64,000 nucleotides of DNA, taken from positions 342,822-406,821 of the forward strand of contig CAMXCT020005079.1 in assembly GCA_947184155.2 (NCBI GenBank), in the 5' to 3' direction. This document shows, one piece after another, positions 31,201 through 42,449 of the stretch. The translations under genes were made by a program, and so were the position numbers. The stretch comes from Cladocopium goreaui (Eukaryota; Sar; Dinophyceae; Suessiales; Symbiodiniaceae). The notes below the pieces were generated by a model. That model was not told the origin of the DNA. It made no database searches and saw only the letters and a program-made list of their open reading frames with translations. The stretch's first letter is position 1; the number at the start of each line of letters is the position of its first letter.

Positions 31201-33965
31201 TGCATCTTGTTTTTCAGCGTGACTGCAAAAATTCCCTGCCTCTCTAACTTTTGCAGCCGTTCAATCCGATCTAAGTTCTGCATGCTCATGAGATCCTCCA
31301 CTTTGGTTTCGGATTGCTCATCTCTGCGATGGACCACCTTCGACGCCGCATCCACGTCCTGCGTCCAGGTGATACGTCCGCAGGACACGAAAAAAGCTCC
31401 GACAAGAGCGACACCCACTGAAAATATGGGAAATCTATGGAAATCTATGGAAATCTGATTCGAAATATTTCAAAATCATACAATCCCTACTCACTCGTAT
31501 CGACTCGTATCGACTCGTATCGACTCGTATCGACTCGTATCGACTCGTATGGACTCGTATAGACTCGTACAGGCTCGTATAGACATACATAGACTTATAG
31601 CATCTTATAGCCATTGAACGGGGAAAATGACGATTAACCGCATCAAAGAGAAGGATCAACGAAGCCCGTTTTGATAGTATGTATCACCCTATCTTTATCA
31701 GGCACTTAGACACCCAGGCAAACGGACCGGAAACGCGTTTTATAACAAAAGGAAGAGAAGGGCCAAACAACACTGGATGGCTGCTTCGCACCATACTCAG
31801 CAAATGTCAAATGTGCAAATGCGGCAAATCTGAAATAATCATATCATATTCCCTGTCCATACCGTCCAACTGTCAAACAAAACTCTAAGGGTTAAACCAG
31901 AAGGTCTTGCTACCTCAATGCTTCCCTCTCAGCCTAAGGTCCTCCATCACAAAGATGACATCTTTTATTCTGAGGCGAATGGCAGATTCGATGCTCTCAA
32001 CTGTATATTTCTGATCAAAGATCCTTGGAGCTGTTGGCTCGCTGTTGGCTTCGTACATTTTCTTCAATTGTTCATTGTTATATGTTCTTGGCCGGAAAAG
32101 CACCCAAAAAAGTCTTTGTTCAGCCAAAAACATTAAATTATAGTCAGGTCATGCAATCAAGTCTCAGTTGCATCAGCTCTGTATTGGTCTTCAATCTTGC
32201 AAGTGGCACGTTCACAATGGAGCGGTCAGTGTGCTGTGCCTCAAGCATAATCCTCAACTCCTAAACCTTTCTTTCGAGTCCGAGGCTGCAGCCAACTTGA
32301 CGAAAACCTCGCTGGGCTTCTGGCCAGCACCTTGATCATTGAGGTCTTTCCAGTTCCAGGAGGACCATACAGCAGGAGACCAAGTTTGTGAGGATATCCA
32401 GGTATCCCATACCTGAGAGATGCAGCTGCAGCTTCATCTAGGAATATCTAGGAGATCCAGGCATATCATGGCATATCCACACCCCCCTGTGATGCTGAGT
32501 TCACTCAGGTCCCAACTTGCCAGTCCGATGCATGAAGTGATCAAGGAGCTGTACCAGTGAATCCTATCACCAAGGGCTCAGGTGAGTAGCTTAGTAGCTA
32601 TGGCAGCTATGGGGCGATGGGACCCGGCCTTCTCAGGAAAAAAGAGGCTCTGGAAGGTTTTTTCCCCTGACCTCAGTTTAAAAAAAAACTAAACTCACGC
32701 AGCACAGATGCAGAAGGGGAGAGACGTGGAAAGACTCTGAATGTCATTTTGCTTCAGGGTTGGCCCGGCCCTAGAGATTGCATCCAGTGACAGTTTGTAT
32801 CTGCGAAAGCTTCTCTTCTCCTCTTCAGCTTTAGCCGGAATCATTTCCTGACTTGTCAGGCTTTGTTCCAAACTGCGATCAGAATGGAAACACCAGAGGC
32901 CTTTGGCAGACAAGGCGCGTACATGTATCGTATTTTTGTTTTGGATTGCATCTTGCTCTGCTGATCCAAGTACCATTTGTACGCCTTATCGATAAAGTCC
33001 AAGACCTACACAGGCTGCAGAGGCGGCGTAGATTCCCCATGATTCCACAACTTCCACACCTATTTCCCCGCCTTCTTCTCACTTAAACCCTTCAGGGTCA
33101 TCTTGGTGGTCACTGGTTGTGGGATATGTGCCTGAAGGCCACTGAAGGCCACTGAAGGCCACTGAAGGCCACTGAAGGGTTACCATGTACTACAACTACA
33201 ACAATACCACGACAAACCGCATCGTGACGGCTTTCTACGGTGATTAGTCAGTCCTGTGGTAAAGTTCTGCAGTGGCTCAAAGTTAAAGGTCCAAATCAAG
33301 CTACGGTATCTTTGTCCACTTGGCGTTTTTCATCCTCCACAGCCAAAAAGAACTTCAAGTCTTTCTCGATTTCAATCCATTTCTCCTCTGGTGGCTTTTG
33401 TCTTATTCGGTAGTAGGTCTTCAGGTAACCAATTTCGGTATGCTTCTCCGGATCATCTTCGTCATCGTCATCAACACTGCTAACCTCGACTTCCATGTAG
33501 TGATCCTCGAGGCTCATGGAGGCAGCATTGTATGGGACCTTTTTCTCCGCGATGTACTGATTCAAGGCACGCAACAGCACCACAGATCGATCATCGCCAG
33601 GGGTGTACAAATAACCATCACTCCGCCGCATCTGCTTCACCTCCGCGGTAGTCAAAACATGTCAGAAGAACAATCAAATTGACAGCACGAAATCAATCAG
33701 ATATTATATACAGCACATATTGCACATATGTATATAATATATATATGATTATATGCGTCTGTGTGTTATGTTGGATTTAAGGTATTTTGACAAAGTCTCA
33801 TTCTTCAAACAAGAGACTACCAGCAAACAACCAACCTTGTCCGTGTCCGTTTCGCGACTGCACAGAACTGGACAGTCGAAACCATGCCGACTGGTGAAGG
33901 TTTGTGGCGAAGACTTTGGATCCCACACCTCTATGGTGCGCTCGTAGTACTCTGGTGGTAATCTC
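28229..33965 (-). CDS. BCS1-like AAA ATPase, exons up to the sensor region
   Basis: Exons: 33965-33836 (PPEYYERTIEVWDP), 33640-33320 (YLYTPGDDRSVVLLRALNQY and an acidic SSVDDDDEDDPEK run), 33005-32901 (FIDKAYKWYLDQQSK), 32847 to about 32780 (KRSFRRYKLS), 32412-32325 (GYPHKLGLLLYGPPGTGKTS, Walker A), 32239-32163 (RSIVNVPLARLKTNTELM), 32023-31942 (KDVIFVME, Walker B), 31358-31240 (DVDAASKVVHRRD), 28566 to about 28515 (KVDSKLLQDMLDVIHE) and 28400-28229 (LLVMTSNHPEKLDPALIR, sensor and pore region). BCS1 proteins are ring AAA translocases; mitochondrial BCS1 inserts the folded Rieske Fe-S protein into complex III. Dinoflagellates carry many BCS1-like paralogues, so the exact role is open. Introns are GT-, GC- and GA-AG; the joins 32163/32023 and 28515/28400 are unresolved. 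The N-terminus upstream of 33965 is not identified. Confidence 0.85.
29250..30092. repeat. Degenerate ~0.58-kb tandem duplication
   Basis: Block 29260-29530 recurs at about 29815-30090: 'gtggcaggcgcagcactttg' followed by 'gagacc', then 'cgtcattttg', 'gacgtgtcgtg' and 'tcagggctgcgtcaa'. Between the copies are 'tcgcacgaaacatcgatttt' and a related half-unit. It lies in the 2.67-kb intron between BCS1 exons 31240 and 28566. No stable frame. Confidence 0.8.
30095..31115. repeat. 1-kb 'cactccacactttacactct' minisatellite
   Basis: About 70 units of 14 bp made of 7-bp steps 'ctccaca', 'cttcaca', 'ctttaca', 'ctctaca'. It lies in the same BCS1 intron. Long His/Thr/Leu frames through it are low-complexity. 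Confidence 0.95.
31485..31600. repeat. 10-bp minisatellite 'cgactcgtat'
   Basis: About ten copies of 'cgactcgtat', drifting to 'agactcgtat' and 'agacttatag' at the right edge. Within the BCS1 GA-AG intron 31359-31941. Confidence 0.93.
33128..33180. repeat. 10-bp repeat 'ggccactgaa', five copies
   Basis: Perfect head-to-tail copies inside the 314-bp BCS1 intron 33006-33319. Confidence 0.9.
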
Positions 33966-34369
33966 CTGCGCAGAGCTATTCCAGTACGTTGACAAAAGAT
34001 GAGAAAAGATTAGAAAGTTGTAGGATTGTAGGACTTCAAAGCATTCCCTATAAGCTGTCTAGAAATCCAAGATGTTCTTCAAAGCTTTCACAAACCTGGA
34101 GCGTGGAAGAGGCTATGCAGCCCCTATGGGATCCAAATTCGGCGAGTACATGCGATGACCCGACCGCGAAGGTGACAACTGGGCTGGTCAGACTGAGAGG
34201 AAGAATGGGTGGAAAGGTGGTACAGGGGCCAAATGGCCTCCCCTGACAGCATCAGCAACAATTCTCTCAGAGGGGAGAGACATATGGAGATAGACAGAGC
34301 TGCGCCTCAAAGGCTGAGGAGGAAAAATATATGTTTCCACAGCTTGGATTCTGGTCTCTCTTGTCTGCT

Positions 34370-34977
34370 CACTGGTGAAACAACGTCCTGCAACATGTCT
34401 TCAGTTTGGTGCTCAGCTTTTCCAACTGGGGCTGCAGGCTGGAAGTTGAATCGAAGATCCTGAAATGAAGAAAGCTGCTGAAATTCAATGCGGGAAGCAC
34501 CAGATGGCGTGAAGCAACGAACACATCAATAGCATCATGAATCTGCCATCCCAGCAACAGCTTGAAGGCAAGAGGAATAAGCATTGCAATCCTCGGTGCT
34601 GTGTGTCTCGGAATCAGTCAGATTTTAGACAGATCTGAGATCCGGGGAGGACAGTAGACTTGTTGGGCAAAATCTAAGGGGACTTCACAGCAAGATCCAC
34701 CAAGTCTCACAGTGTCCCACATCACATTGCCACTCCGCCTGCAAATCTTGCCATGCCGGTGATGCTCAGGAAGTATCGAAGCGACAGCATGCAGCTTGAT
34801 CAGCTTGGGTCCACGCATGCTGTTGATCATAGAGAATTTCGCCTTGGCAAATCGGGTCCAGCGCACCAAATTTACCGAAATGGCACAAGGCTGGCTGCCA
34901 AAATTGGTGACGCAACCAAGGCGCGCCCTCCATGTCAATTGCTTGGGAAAGGGCCGCCATTGGACACTGTTGCCCAA
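34370..34977 (-). CDS. Candidate exons between the BCS1-like and ABC1 exons
   Basis: Two open minus-strand stretches. One, about 34460-34375, follows a CAG and reads SLQPQLEKLSTKLK. The other, about 34905-34618, reads RWTRFAKAKFSMINSMRGPK and FAQQVYCPPRISDLSKI to a stop, with GC-rich third positions. Either could be a 5' exon of the BCS1-like gene or an unrelated exon inside the ABC1 intron. No family is recognised. Confidence 0.35.
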
Positions 34978-35719
34978 AAGGCTCCTTATCTGAAGTAAAA
35001 GACCTTTGAGACATCTAAGGCAAGCTTTTCTTTTTAGGGAATTCTATGTTGGGTTTGCAAAGGACTTCTTCCTTCCCTTTACATTCTTGTGCTGTACCCT
35101 CCTAATCCAGAATTCCCCAAGGAAAAAGGAGACCCATTGATCTCATTTGCAGGCTCTTGTCGTGTCGTGGTGTTAGCATTCTTGCCGGTAGAGTGTGTGT
35201 GTATCTGAAAACCATCTGAAGCGAATCTCTGCAATACTATAGTGCAATGATATCCTGCAAGCAGGACAAAGACTCAAGCCACAAAGCCTCGGCAATTTCC
35301 AATGAGTATAGAAGTTGATGATATTGGGAAGTAAATGAAGTAAGTAAGTGTGGAATCCAGCGACATTTTTTTCTGCATTTCTATAGGTGTTTTTGTGTGG
35401 TCAGTGTGCTGATCGTGACTCGAACGGCTGCACCTGGCCAGCAGTGCTGTCCAACTCAATTCCAAGTTCCTGCAGCATCGTGGCGTTGCGATCCGATCAG
35501 ATCCTCAGATCCGATGAAACCATCAGAGTGCCACATGCAGAAACCATCAGAAACCAACAAAGCCATAGCCTGAAATACATCCAACATCATCCAACTACGT
35601 ATTCTTTAATGCATCTAAATATATCTAAATATAGTAGTGTATCCTATCTCAGACATTGCTACGAATAAGGTGTGGTATTGCACGCATGGTGTAGACTCAT
35701 GACTGTCATTGAGCAGTTC

Positions 35720-37579
35720 CTTTGCACGCTCTTCCAATTTGGAGAGCGGAGTGCCCTTGACGAAGTCCATCACTGGCGGTGCAATAGGGAAGACTGGCGG
35801 TTCCGACTCATACCGATCCCTTCCCCCGAAGGATCCGAAGGTGTATAGCTGGATCTCTTCAATCTCCAGGGTCTGAATCAATAGCAAAGATTAAGACTTC
35901 TGGGATTCTTATAGCGGGTTAAATAAAGAAAACACCTGCACAAGTGTGATTTTTCATGTGGTTTCCCAGCAATCCGCCTAGGACCTTGCGTGTTGCCATG
36001 CCCGGAATGGGAAGCGGAACCACCTCAAGGAGGCCACACGGAAAATGGTCAACGGGAAGAGAGCCAAACATATCGAAAAAACATTGCATAACATTGCCAT
36101 TTACCGGGGAAAATATGGGCAAATATGGAAAAAAAGATAAACCACTTGACTTGAGGATAACAAGCCCAGGCAAAGCTTAACGCTGCCGTGGCATCTAAGC
36201 ATCATACCAAAGGAGCATCAAGCTCTTGTCCTAAAGGATCATGGCGGACAGAAGCTGCGACCTGGTCGCTTGGAAGCTGTGGTGACCTTGTTGGACTCAA
36301 GGATCAAGGACACCTTGTTGGACAACATCAGTATGTGGTCACATGTTGTCACCTTGTTGCCTTGGGATCCAGGACGGCTTTGCGGCGCCACATTTCGCTT
36401 AGGCCTTCTGGGCGCTTTGGGCTTCGTTCAGGAAGTCCAGTTCGCCATCTAGAGCCCGTTCCAACCTTTTTCCAATGTAGGAACTGTCGTTTCAGAACTG
36501 GTTTAAGGGAAAACATGGAAAATTCACAGGAAAATCCTACATGTGCAGTACAATCTAGCATCGTTTTTTTGGTAAATTCTGCCTGAGCAATCAATTTACA
36601 AGGAGAGCTCAGTGCATCTGGAGCATCTGTGGCATCTGTGGCGAACATTTTGCAGACTTCCAAGGTTCTGGCTCACAAAAGACCGGGTAGTAATCCACTG
36701 GGAGCCTGGCTGTGCCAAGACTCGTCAAATGGCATCCCACCTAATTTTCATCTGGCCTCCCTCGCAGTGTGAGGGCAAACACCTTGAGGTTGGCAATGTC
36801 ACCTTCAATCGAAAGCACGAAAAGTTGAGGAAACGTCTTTACTGAAGGACTCATTTCTGGCTGGTGTAGGTCTTTTCTCCTTTCACATAAAGATTGCTTG
36901 CAGATCGCCTCGTAGCACTGGTTCCATGTTGGGTCTCAGGACTTTGACAGCGACCTCGTAGACATACTGGTGCGATAAGATTTTCATCTAGATGCGATCG
37001 CATTTCATGGTTTCAAAACATCTCGAAAGCAGTGAACTGGCAAGAAGCTAGACATGTCTTGAAGCTTGTGTTCGTACCAGCCTCCCGCCCATCGTTGAGT
37101 ACGCCTCGATGAACCTGAAAAATTCAAACAATCTGACTTTGGTTGTGGAAGGACTGTGCTGGTTAAGATAAGACACCTCAAAGTCGGAGTGGTACATCTA
37201 GCTTCTTGGCCAGATCTGATTCAAAAAAGGAATACTGTAACTAAAACTGCTCAAGTTTTGCTTTTTCTGGTTGTTGATACCACCAGATCTGCATGATATG
37301 CATTTCCACACATTCCACAATGAGTCTGAAGTGAAATTCTACCATATCCAAGTCTCCTTGCCTGCGCAATGGATGCTGTACCCAGCGGTTCATCATCCAA
37401 TTCACGCAAAAGCTCAGACAAATCTCCGCCACCACAGAGCTCCTTGGAACCAAATCCACCAGGTTTGATGGGGATGACGGCTATTTCTTGGACCATAACC
37501 CACTGTCGGAACCAGCAAACTGTCACTCCTCAGAGATGATCTTCCGAATGGATTGAGCGTCGACTGGTGGCAAACTGTC
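35720..37579 (-). CDS. ABC1/ADCK/UbiB-family atypical kinase, 5' exon block
   Basis: Exons: 37579-37529 (DSLPPVDAQSIRKIISE), 37442-37362 (ELLRELDDEPLGTASIAQ), 37114-37082 (VHRGVLNDGRE), 36954-36909 (VAVKVLRPNMEPVLR), 36802-36757 (DIANLKVFALTLRG), 36483-36405 (RALDGELDFLNEAQSAQK), 36023-35978 (VVPLPIPGMATRKVL) and 35772-35720 (VMDFVKGTPLSKLEERAK). Phases agree at all but possibly one junction; introns are GA-AG once and GC-AG otherwise. Motifs in order are those of the ABC1 kinase core: the LGTASIAQVH nucleotide-binding loop, the VAVKV lysine, ExDF, and the VMDF hinge. The N-terminal KxGQ region and targeting peptide were not found upstream. The next expected segment (catalytic loop) is found only at 12.97 kb, so I read both blocks as one gene with a giant intron. 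Two separate broken copies is the alternative. Confidence 0.85.
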
Positions 37580-38009
37580 CTGAAAGGAGCGGCGCATAGC
37601 CCTCGCAAACAACATATGAGCGGTGGCGAAAACCCCTATGTCATTCTCTTGGAATCCTACTTGGAGGTTTTTGACACTCATATGAATTCAATCTTATCAC
37701 TACGTAAAAGCCATGCCTGCAAAATACGTAGCCGATCAGTGTACCTCGGACAGCCAAGGGGTGGAGCGATAAACGACATGTGACTCTCGCAAAAATACAA
37801 GCCCGAAACGGCTTGGAGAATAAATCCACCCGCGTAGAGAGCACCTGCGCCACCAAGACTGTCAGGACTGTCAGAACCAAAGAAGCTGATAATTCGCCTG
37901 GCCAGTTTTAACGTAGAAGCCGCCCAAATCCAACAAAGCCTCTTGCAACCTGCATGGCTCAGGCAGTTGCAGACAACGCGGCACAAGAATGCACTGACAT
38001 GCATTGACA

Positions 38010-41000
38010 ACGTGCAAAGATGATCAAAGCATATGAAAGATGCAGTGGGCCGGTCCTCTTTGAACCCCAGTCGTCCATTTCTTCCACCAATTCTTCACCG
38101 CTTCTCTTTTCAATGCCTAGGAAAATGCGTCAAAAAAAACGCCAACAAGCCACATACGATACGCAACGTGCTACGCCGCACCTAAGCTGTGCAGCCAAGG
38201 CCGGAAAGTGTACTGACCCAGCCTTGCCGAGCGCAGCTGAGCAGAGGCGCAAGCTGAGTTTCACTGAGGCTCCAACACTGGAATTATCGCTGAGTAGAAC
38301 CTGCACTTTGCTGCAAATTTGTAAGCCTGCTTAAGAAATATATAGACACGCAATAGTAGGCTCATACTGGTTATGCCATCACACTGAGACTGGTTCTGAA
38401 ACCAATATATTGATCTCTTATCAAATCAATAATAGCCACAGTATGCCATAGTCATAATATGGTTATTTGTTTGTACTAGTATGAGTCGCCAGTCACAGTA
38501 GATAGTCCATGCGCAAATAGTGAAGATTCAGTGAAGATGCAGAGCGAAAGGTTTCTTGTCGCTGACCACCCTGGCCTCAGGGAGCGTTGAAGCCTCCTTA
38601 GGGCCGACACGCACAGCCACAGACTGCCACCAACCAAGAAAAACGCACCGCGCTTGTGCCAACGGGTCGCTGAAGAACTGGCAAAGTAGCGGTCTCCTGC
38701 AGTGGGAAAAAAAGGCTTGGAGATACTTGGCATATGAATATAGAGGTTTCCTAAAATGGTGGTACTACCCAATCATTCATTTTCAAAGGATTTTACATTG
38801 TAAACCATCCATTCTGGGGTACCCCCCTATTTCAGGAAACCCCCATATGAATCATATTAGCATACTGTCAATCTGGGTCCCTTTCGGTGGCTTGGATGTT
38901 CCAAAACTCTGTTTCCTGAGCATGTCTGGACAGTCTGCATGCGCGGCGACTTCGCCTTAGCTTTGCCAAGGCAAACCTCGGTGTCCAGTCAGATTCCAAT
39001 TTTGCAAACACAAAGTGCAGTGTTCCAAAGCAATGGACCCTCCTCCGCAAAAGCTCGCACATGTCCAGTGTGACTTGGCCTCAGAAGCCAGCAATCCAGC
39101 CAAATCCCACATCATCCCACATCGTGCGTTTCACAGAAGTGCATGGCAGCAAATACCATCACCCTGCACAACCATTCGTAAGAGCACGGCTCTCCTAGGC
39201 AAAGTCCACTCTTGCCTGCCAAGTCTTGCCAGCAATGCTGATGATAAAACTTGATAAACTACAATCCTTATTTCCAGCCTGTCCCAAACCTGATTTCTTA
39301 AAGTCCGCTAACATGAGCACCTGTCGCAGCATGGAACTAATTTTGTTCGGAAATCACGCCACTATTCCTTTTTATAAGACCACTCCTTTCCCCAACATGG
39401 CACCTAGTTTTCACCCAAACTGCACTTTGAAACAGCATGAGACAGCTAACATGGAATTTGAAGAAACCCATCGGTGACATTCAGATGTGATTTCAAATCT
39501 AACATAGGCTAACCAGTAGCTGGTTTCAATACAAGTTCCCCCAAAACATCCAATTTAGTTGCTTGAAATCCATCACTCCAAAAGACACCCCAGTTTGGTT
39601 AGCGTGGAAATCCCGTGCTCAGGATGCTCACGTGCTTGAAAAGACTTACCCATGTAGGTTCCAAGTAAGTGGTTGGAAAAATGAAGCAGGAGGTTTGACA
39701 AATGATTGGAAAAATTTAAAAAAAATGTCCGTGGGTTTGGATCAGGGATCAACAAACGGAGACAAAGTGGAATTGGGGCATCCTACCTTTCCTATTCAAA
39801 GCCTAAAGGCAAAAGTTTTCATTTCAGACACTTTTGGGTTTGAATCTGGATTTTGGGCCTTTTGGTGCGTCAGGTTTGGCATTATATAGGACAAAGCAAC
39901 ATGGAACTTGTCGTGGGTTTCTGCCAAAACACCACGTCGGGACCCCGGATTCAGTGAGCCCAGCAGATTTTGGGCCTTGCCCGGATGCGAGGCTCCGAAA
40001 GACAGTGCGAAGGTACCAAGTGCCAAGAGGGCAAGTTGATTGCCATGGCTGCCAATGTCTTTACGAAGCCAGCCTAGACTCCTAGACCAACCTTCAATTT
40101 GATCATGTTTCTGGATCATGAATCGTGGGCAATGTCATCTGGGTCTTTGGAGGCCTGGAGGGTACCTTGATTGTTGACGGATCGACAAGCTTTATGCAAG
40201 CCTACCACAGCCAGACATCTTTAATTTGCTTGGCTGTACAGTTGTCCTTGTGATTTTGGATCCTGCTGTCCCACTGAAATCATCAGCTCTTTCAGGTTCC
40301 GCTCGAGCACAAAAGCTGAAGAGCTGAATGCTGCAGGACGGGATCAATGCACACAATGTCGAACCCGAAGCAAGGGGGATTTCTACGGAGACTTGAGATG
40401 TTGAAGAGAAAATTTCGATTCTCCTGAGCATCAAAAAGTGCAACTTCTCTATCATGTACCATACAGGATGTCATCTCGTTTCTATTCCCATTGGAGTCTG
40501 GGTGAGTCTGGACAAGACACAATCGCAAAGTTGAAACATGTTGAAACCACAAGGCACGATCAGAATGAGAGTCTCCCAAGACCAATAAAGACTATGGCAA
40601 TGAGACACGTATCAAAAAACTATAGCAATTGCGGGTACAAACCATAGTCTTGTTGATTCTAGTGATACCATGTGATACCCTTCATTGGGAATTCGTTCGT
40701 AGACTGAATTCCTGCATGAAAGTGGTTTTACAATGTTTTACTCTCACGTGCAAGTATCAATTCAAACCTGAACTTGCATGATCCAGAATACAAGCTGCTG
40801 TGAATCGACAAAAAGATTCCCGTGCGTTTTTTTTTTCCGTCTGGTAAGCTGACATGCTTTGGAATGAGACATTTGCCTCATCTGTCCGTTGCAGCTTGGC
40901 AGCAAATAAATCACTGCGTCAACCTGATCGGGTGCCAAGCAGCAAGATTTAAGGGATGACCTGGTGCCGTGTGCTTTGCAGCTGGAGCTCTTTGGGGTGA

Positions 41001-41850
41001 CAAGCTGAAGCCGAAAGTTTCAGAAATTCTTGTCCGAATTGGATCCCCAAAACTGCCCTTTCGCCGCGCTTTTGCAAACCATTCGCGCCCTTTCGCGCCC
41101 AACCAGTTGGGCACAGGGAGGTGTTATCATGTGTTCGTGCGCGTGTTTCGTGCCAAGGGTTTACATGGGAATTTCAAAGATTGCCCGGCAGGGGAAGCAC
41201 AAATTGAAACGACTTTGAAGGGTTCTTGAAGTTGCAAGTTGCAAGGCAAACTATATAAACCATTTTGGGCCAGGGTGGGATCCTGGCAGAGCCTAACGCC
41301 AACCTTTCGCGAACCTTCCACGAATCTTCCGCGAACCTTTCGCAGATTTCTCGCCTACAAAAGTGAGTTTTAGAAACTCGTTTTTCATGATAGGATGACT
41401 TCTGTGATTTTGCTGGGCGGGTGTTGCTGTTCCAATACTAACACCATTCCTATCTGAGACAAACTCCCAAAATTCATGTTCAAGGGGAAAATATTCTGCA
41501 GTGAGATGATCTACCAAGCTTTGACGAGAATTCTGACACCCATGATCCTTCAATGATATGGTGCACTTCATCACATCGAAGAAAAACGCCAAGCTGTGAA
41601 TCGGAAACTAAAACCCGTGAATCGGAAACTAAAACCGGTGAGTCGGAAACCAAAAACGGTGCATGAGAAACCAAAACGGGTGCTTCGGAAGCTCCGGAAA
41701 CCAACCTGGAGACGGAAACAAAAAACCCTGATGGAAACTGCAACGTAATCCCTTGCACAGAACTGGAAAAGCAAGATTGCTAGGATGGCTAGCGTATGGG
41801 ATTGAATTTTATAAGCAATGCAATGTCCCGAGCTGCAGGCCGCGAAGTCT
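38010..41850. other. Region with weak exon candidates only
   Basis: Minus-strand stretches worth noting: 38112-38010 (GIEKRSGEELVEEMDDWGSK); 38690-38540 (KRGAFFLVGGSLWLCVSALR, a possible hydrophobic N-terminal segment); about 40060-39890 (LALLALGTFALSFGASHPGK). Some may be the missing 5' exons of the ABC1 gene (KxGQ region, transit peptide), but I could not link them by frame or motif. 41590-41660 has a short 'gaatcggaaactaaaacc' repeat. Confidence 0.3.
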
Positions 41851-41860
41851 TTTTCTACCC

Positions 41861-42240
41861 ATTCAACATAGTGGTCAAAGGGGGTGGCGGATTTCATCCC
41901 TCATAAAGATAAGCTGAAGGTAATATCCCAATCAACATAGTGGTCAAGAGGGGGTGGCGGACTTGATCCCTCACGAAGATAAGTTGAAGGTAACATCCTA
42001 TTCAGCATAGTTGTCAGAGGGGGTGGCGGATTTGATCCCTCATGAAGATAATTTGAAGGTACTATCCCATGCAACATTGCTGCGCATATTTTAGTTTTTG
42101 AAGCGCAGAGTTTATTTTCTGATGCGCAGGGTTTAGTTTCTGATTCGCAGGTTTTAGTTTCTGGCGCGCGGGTTTTAGTTTCTGACGCGCGGGCATTTAG
42201 TTTCTGACGTGCGCGGATAGTTTCCGACGCGAGGTTTTGT
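41861..42240. repeat. ~70-bp tandem repeat and 'tttagtttctgatgcgcagg' repeat
   Basis: Three units of about 70 bp ('caacatagtggtcaaa', 'gggggtggcggatttgatcc', 'ctcatgaagata') at 41865-42075. Then six degenerate units of 'gttttagtttctgacgcgcg' at 42090-42235. Confidence 0.85.
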
Positions 42241-42449
42241 CAGGGAAAAAAGTCCTTCAATGCTTGCCACAACAGTTTCATGAATGCAAGAGTAACTGCC
42301 AAGCGTGAATACTATGGCATGCATCTGGTAGATAGTGGTACCTATATAGACCTTTCGCCAAACCTTTCGCCCCGCTATGGCAGCTTTTCGGGACTCAGTA
42401 AAACACATGTCCATATCAGCAGCTGTCACTCGGGTACAAAAAATCTTAC

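Noticed and set aside
35773-35887. In-frame upstream extension TLEIEEIQLYTFGSFGG of the ABC1 exon starting VMDFVKG
   Set aside because: The preceding exon (...ATRKVL+G) joins exactly at the AG before TGATGG, so this open stretch is best read as the end of a GC-AG intron.
38220-38330. Minus-strand ASVKLSLRL, resembling the ABC1 KxGQ region
   Set aside because: Lacks the Gln and the following R-x-D/P motif; no frame-compatible splice to the exon at 37579.
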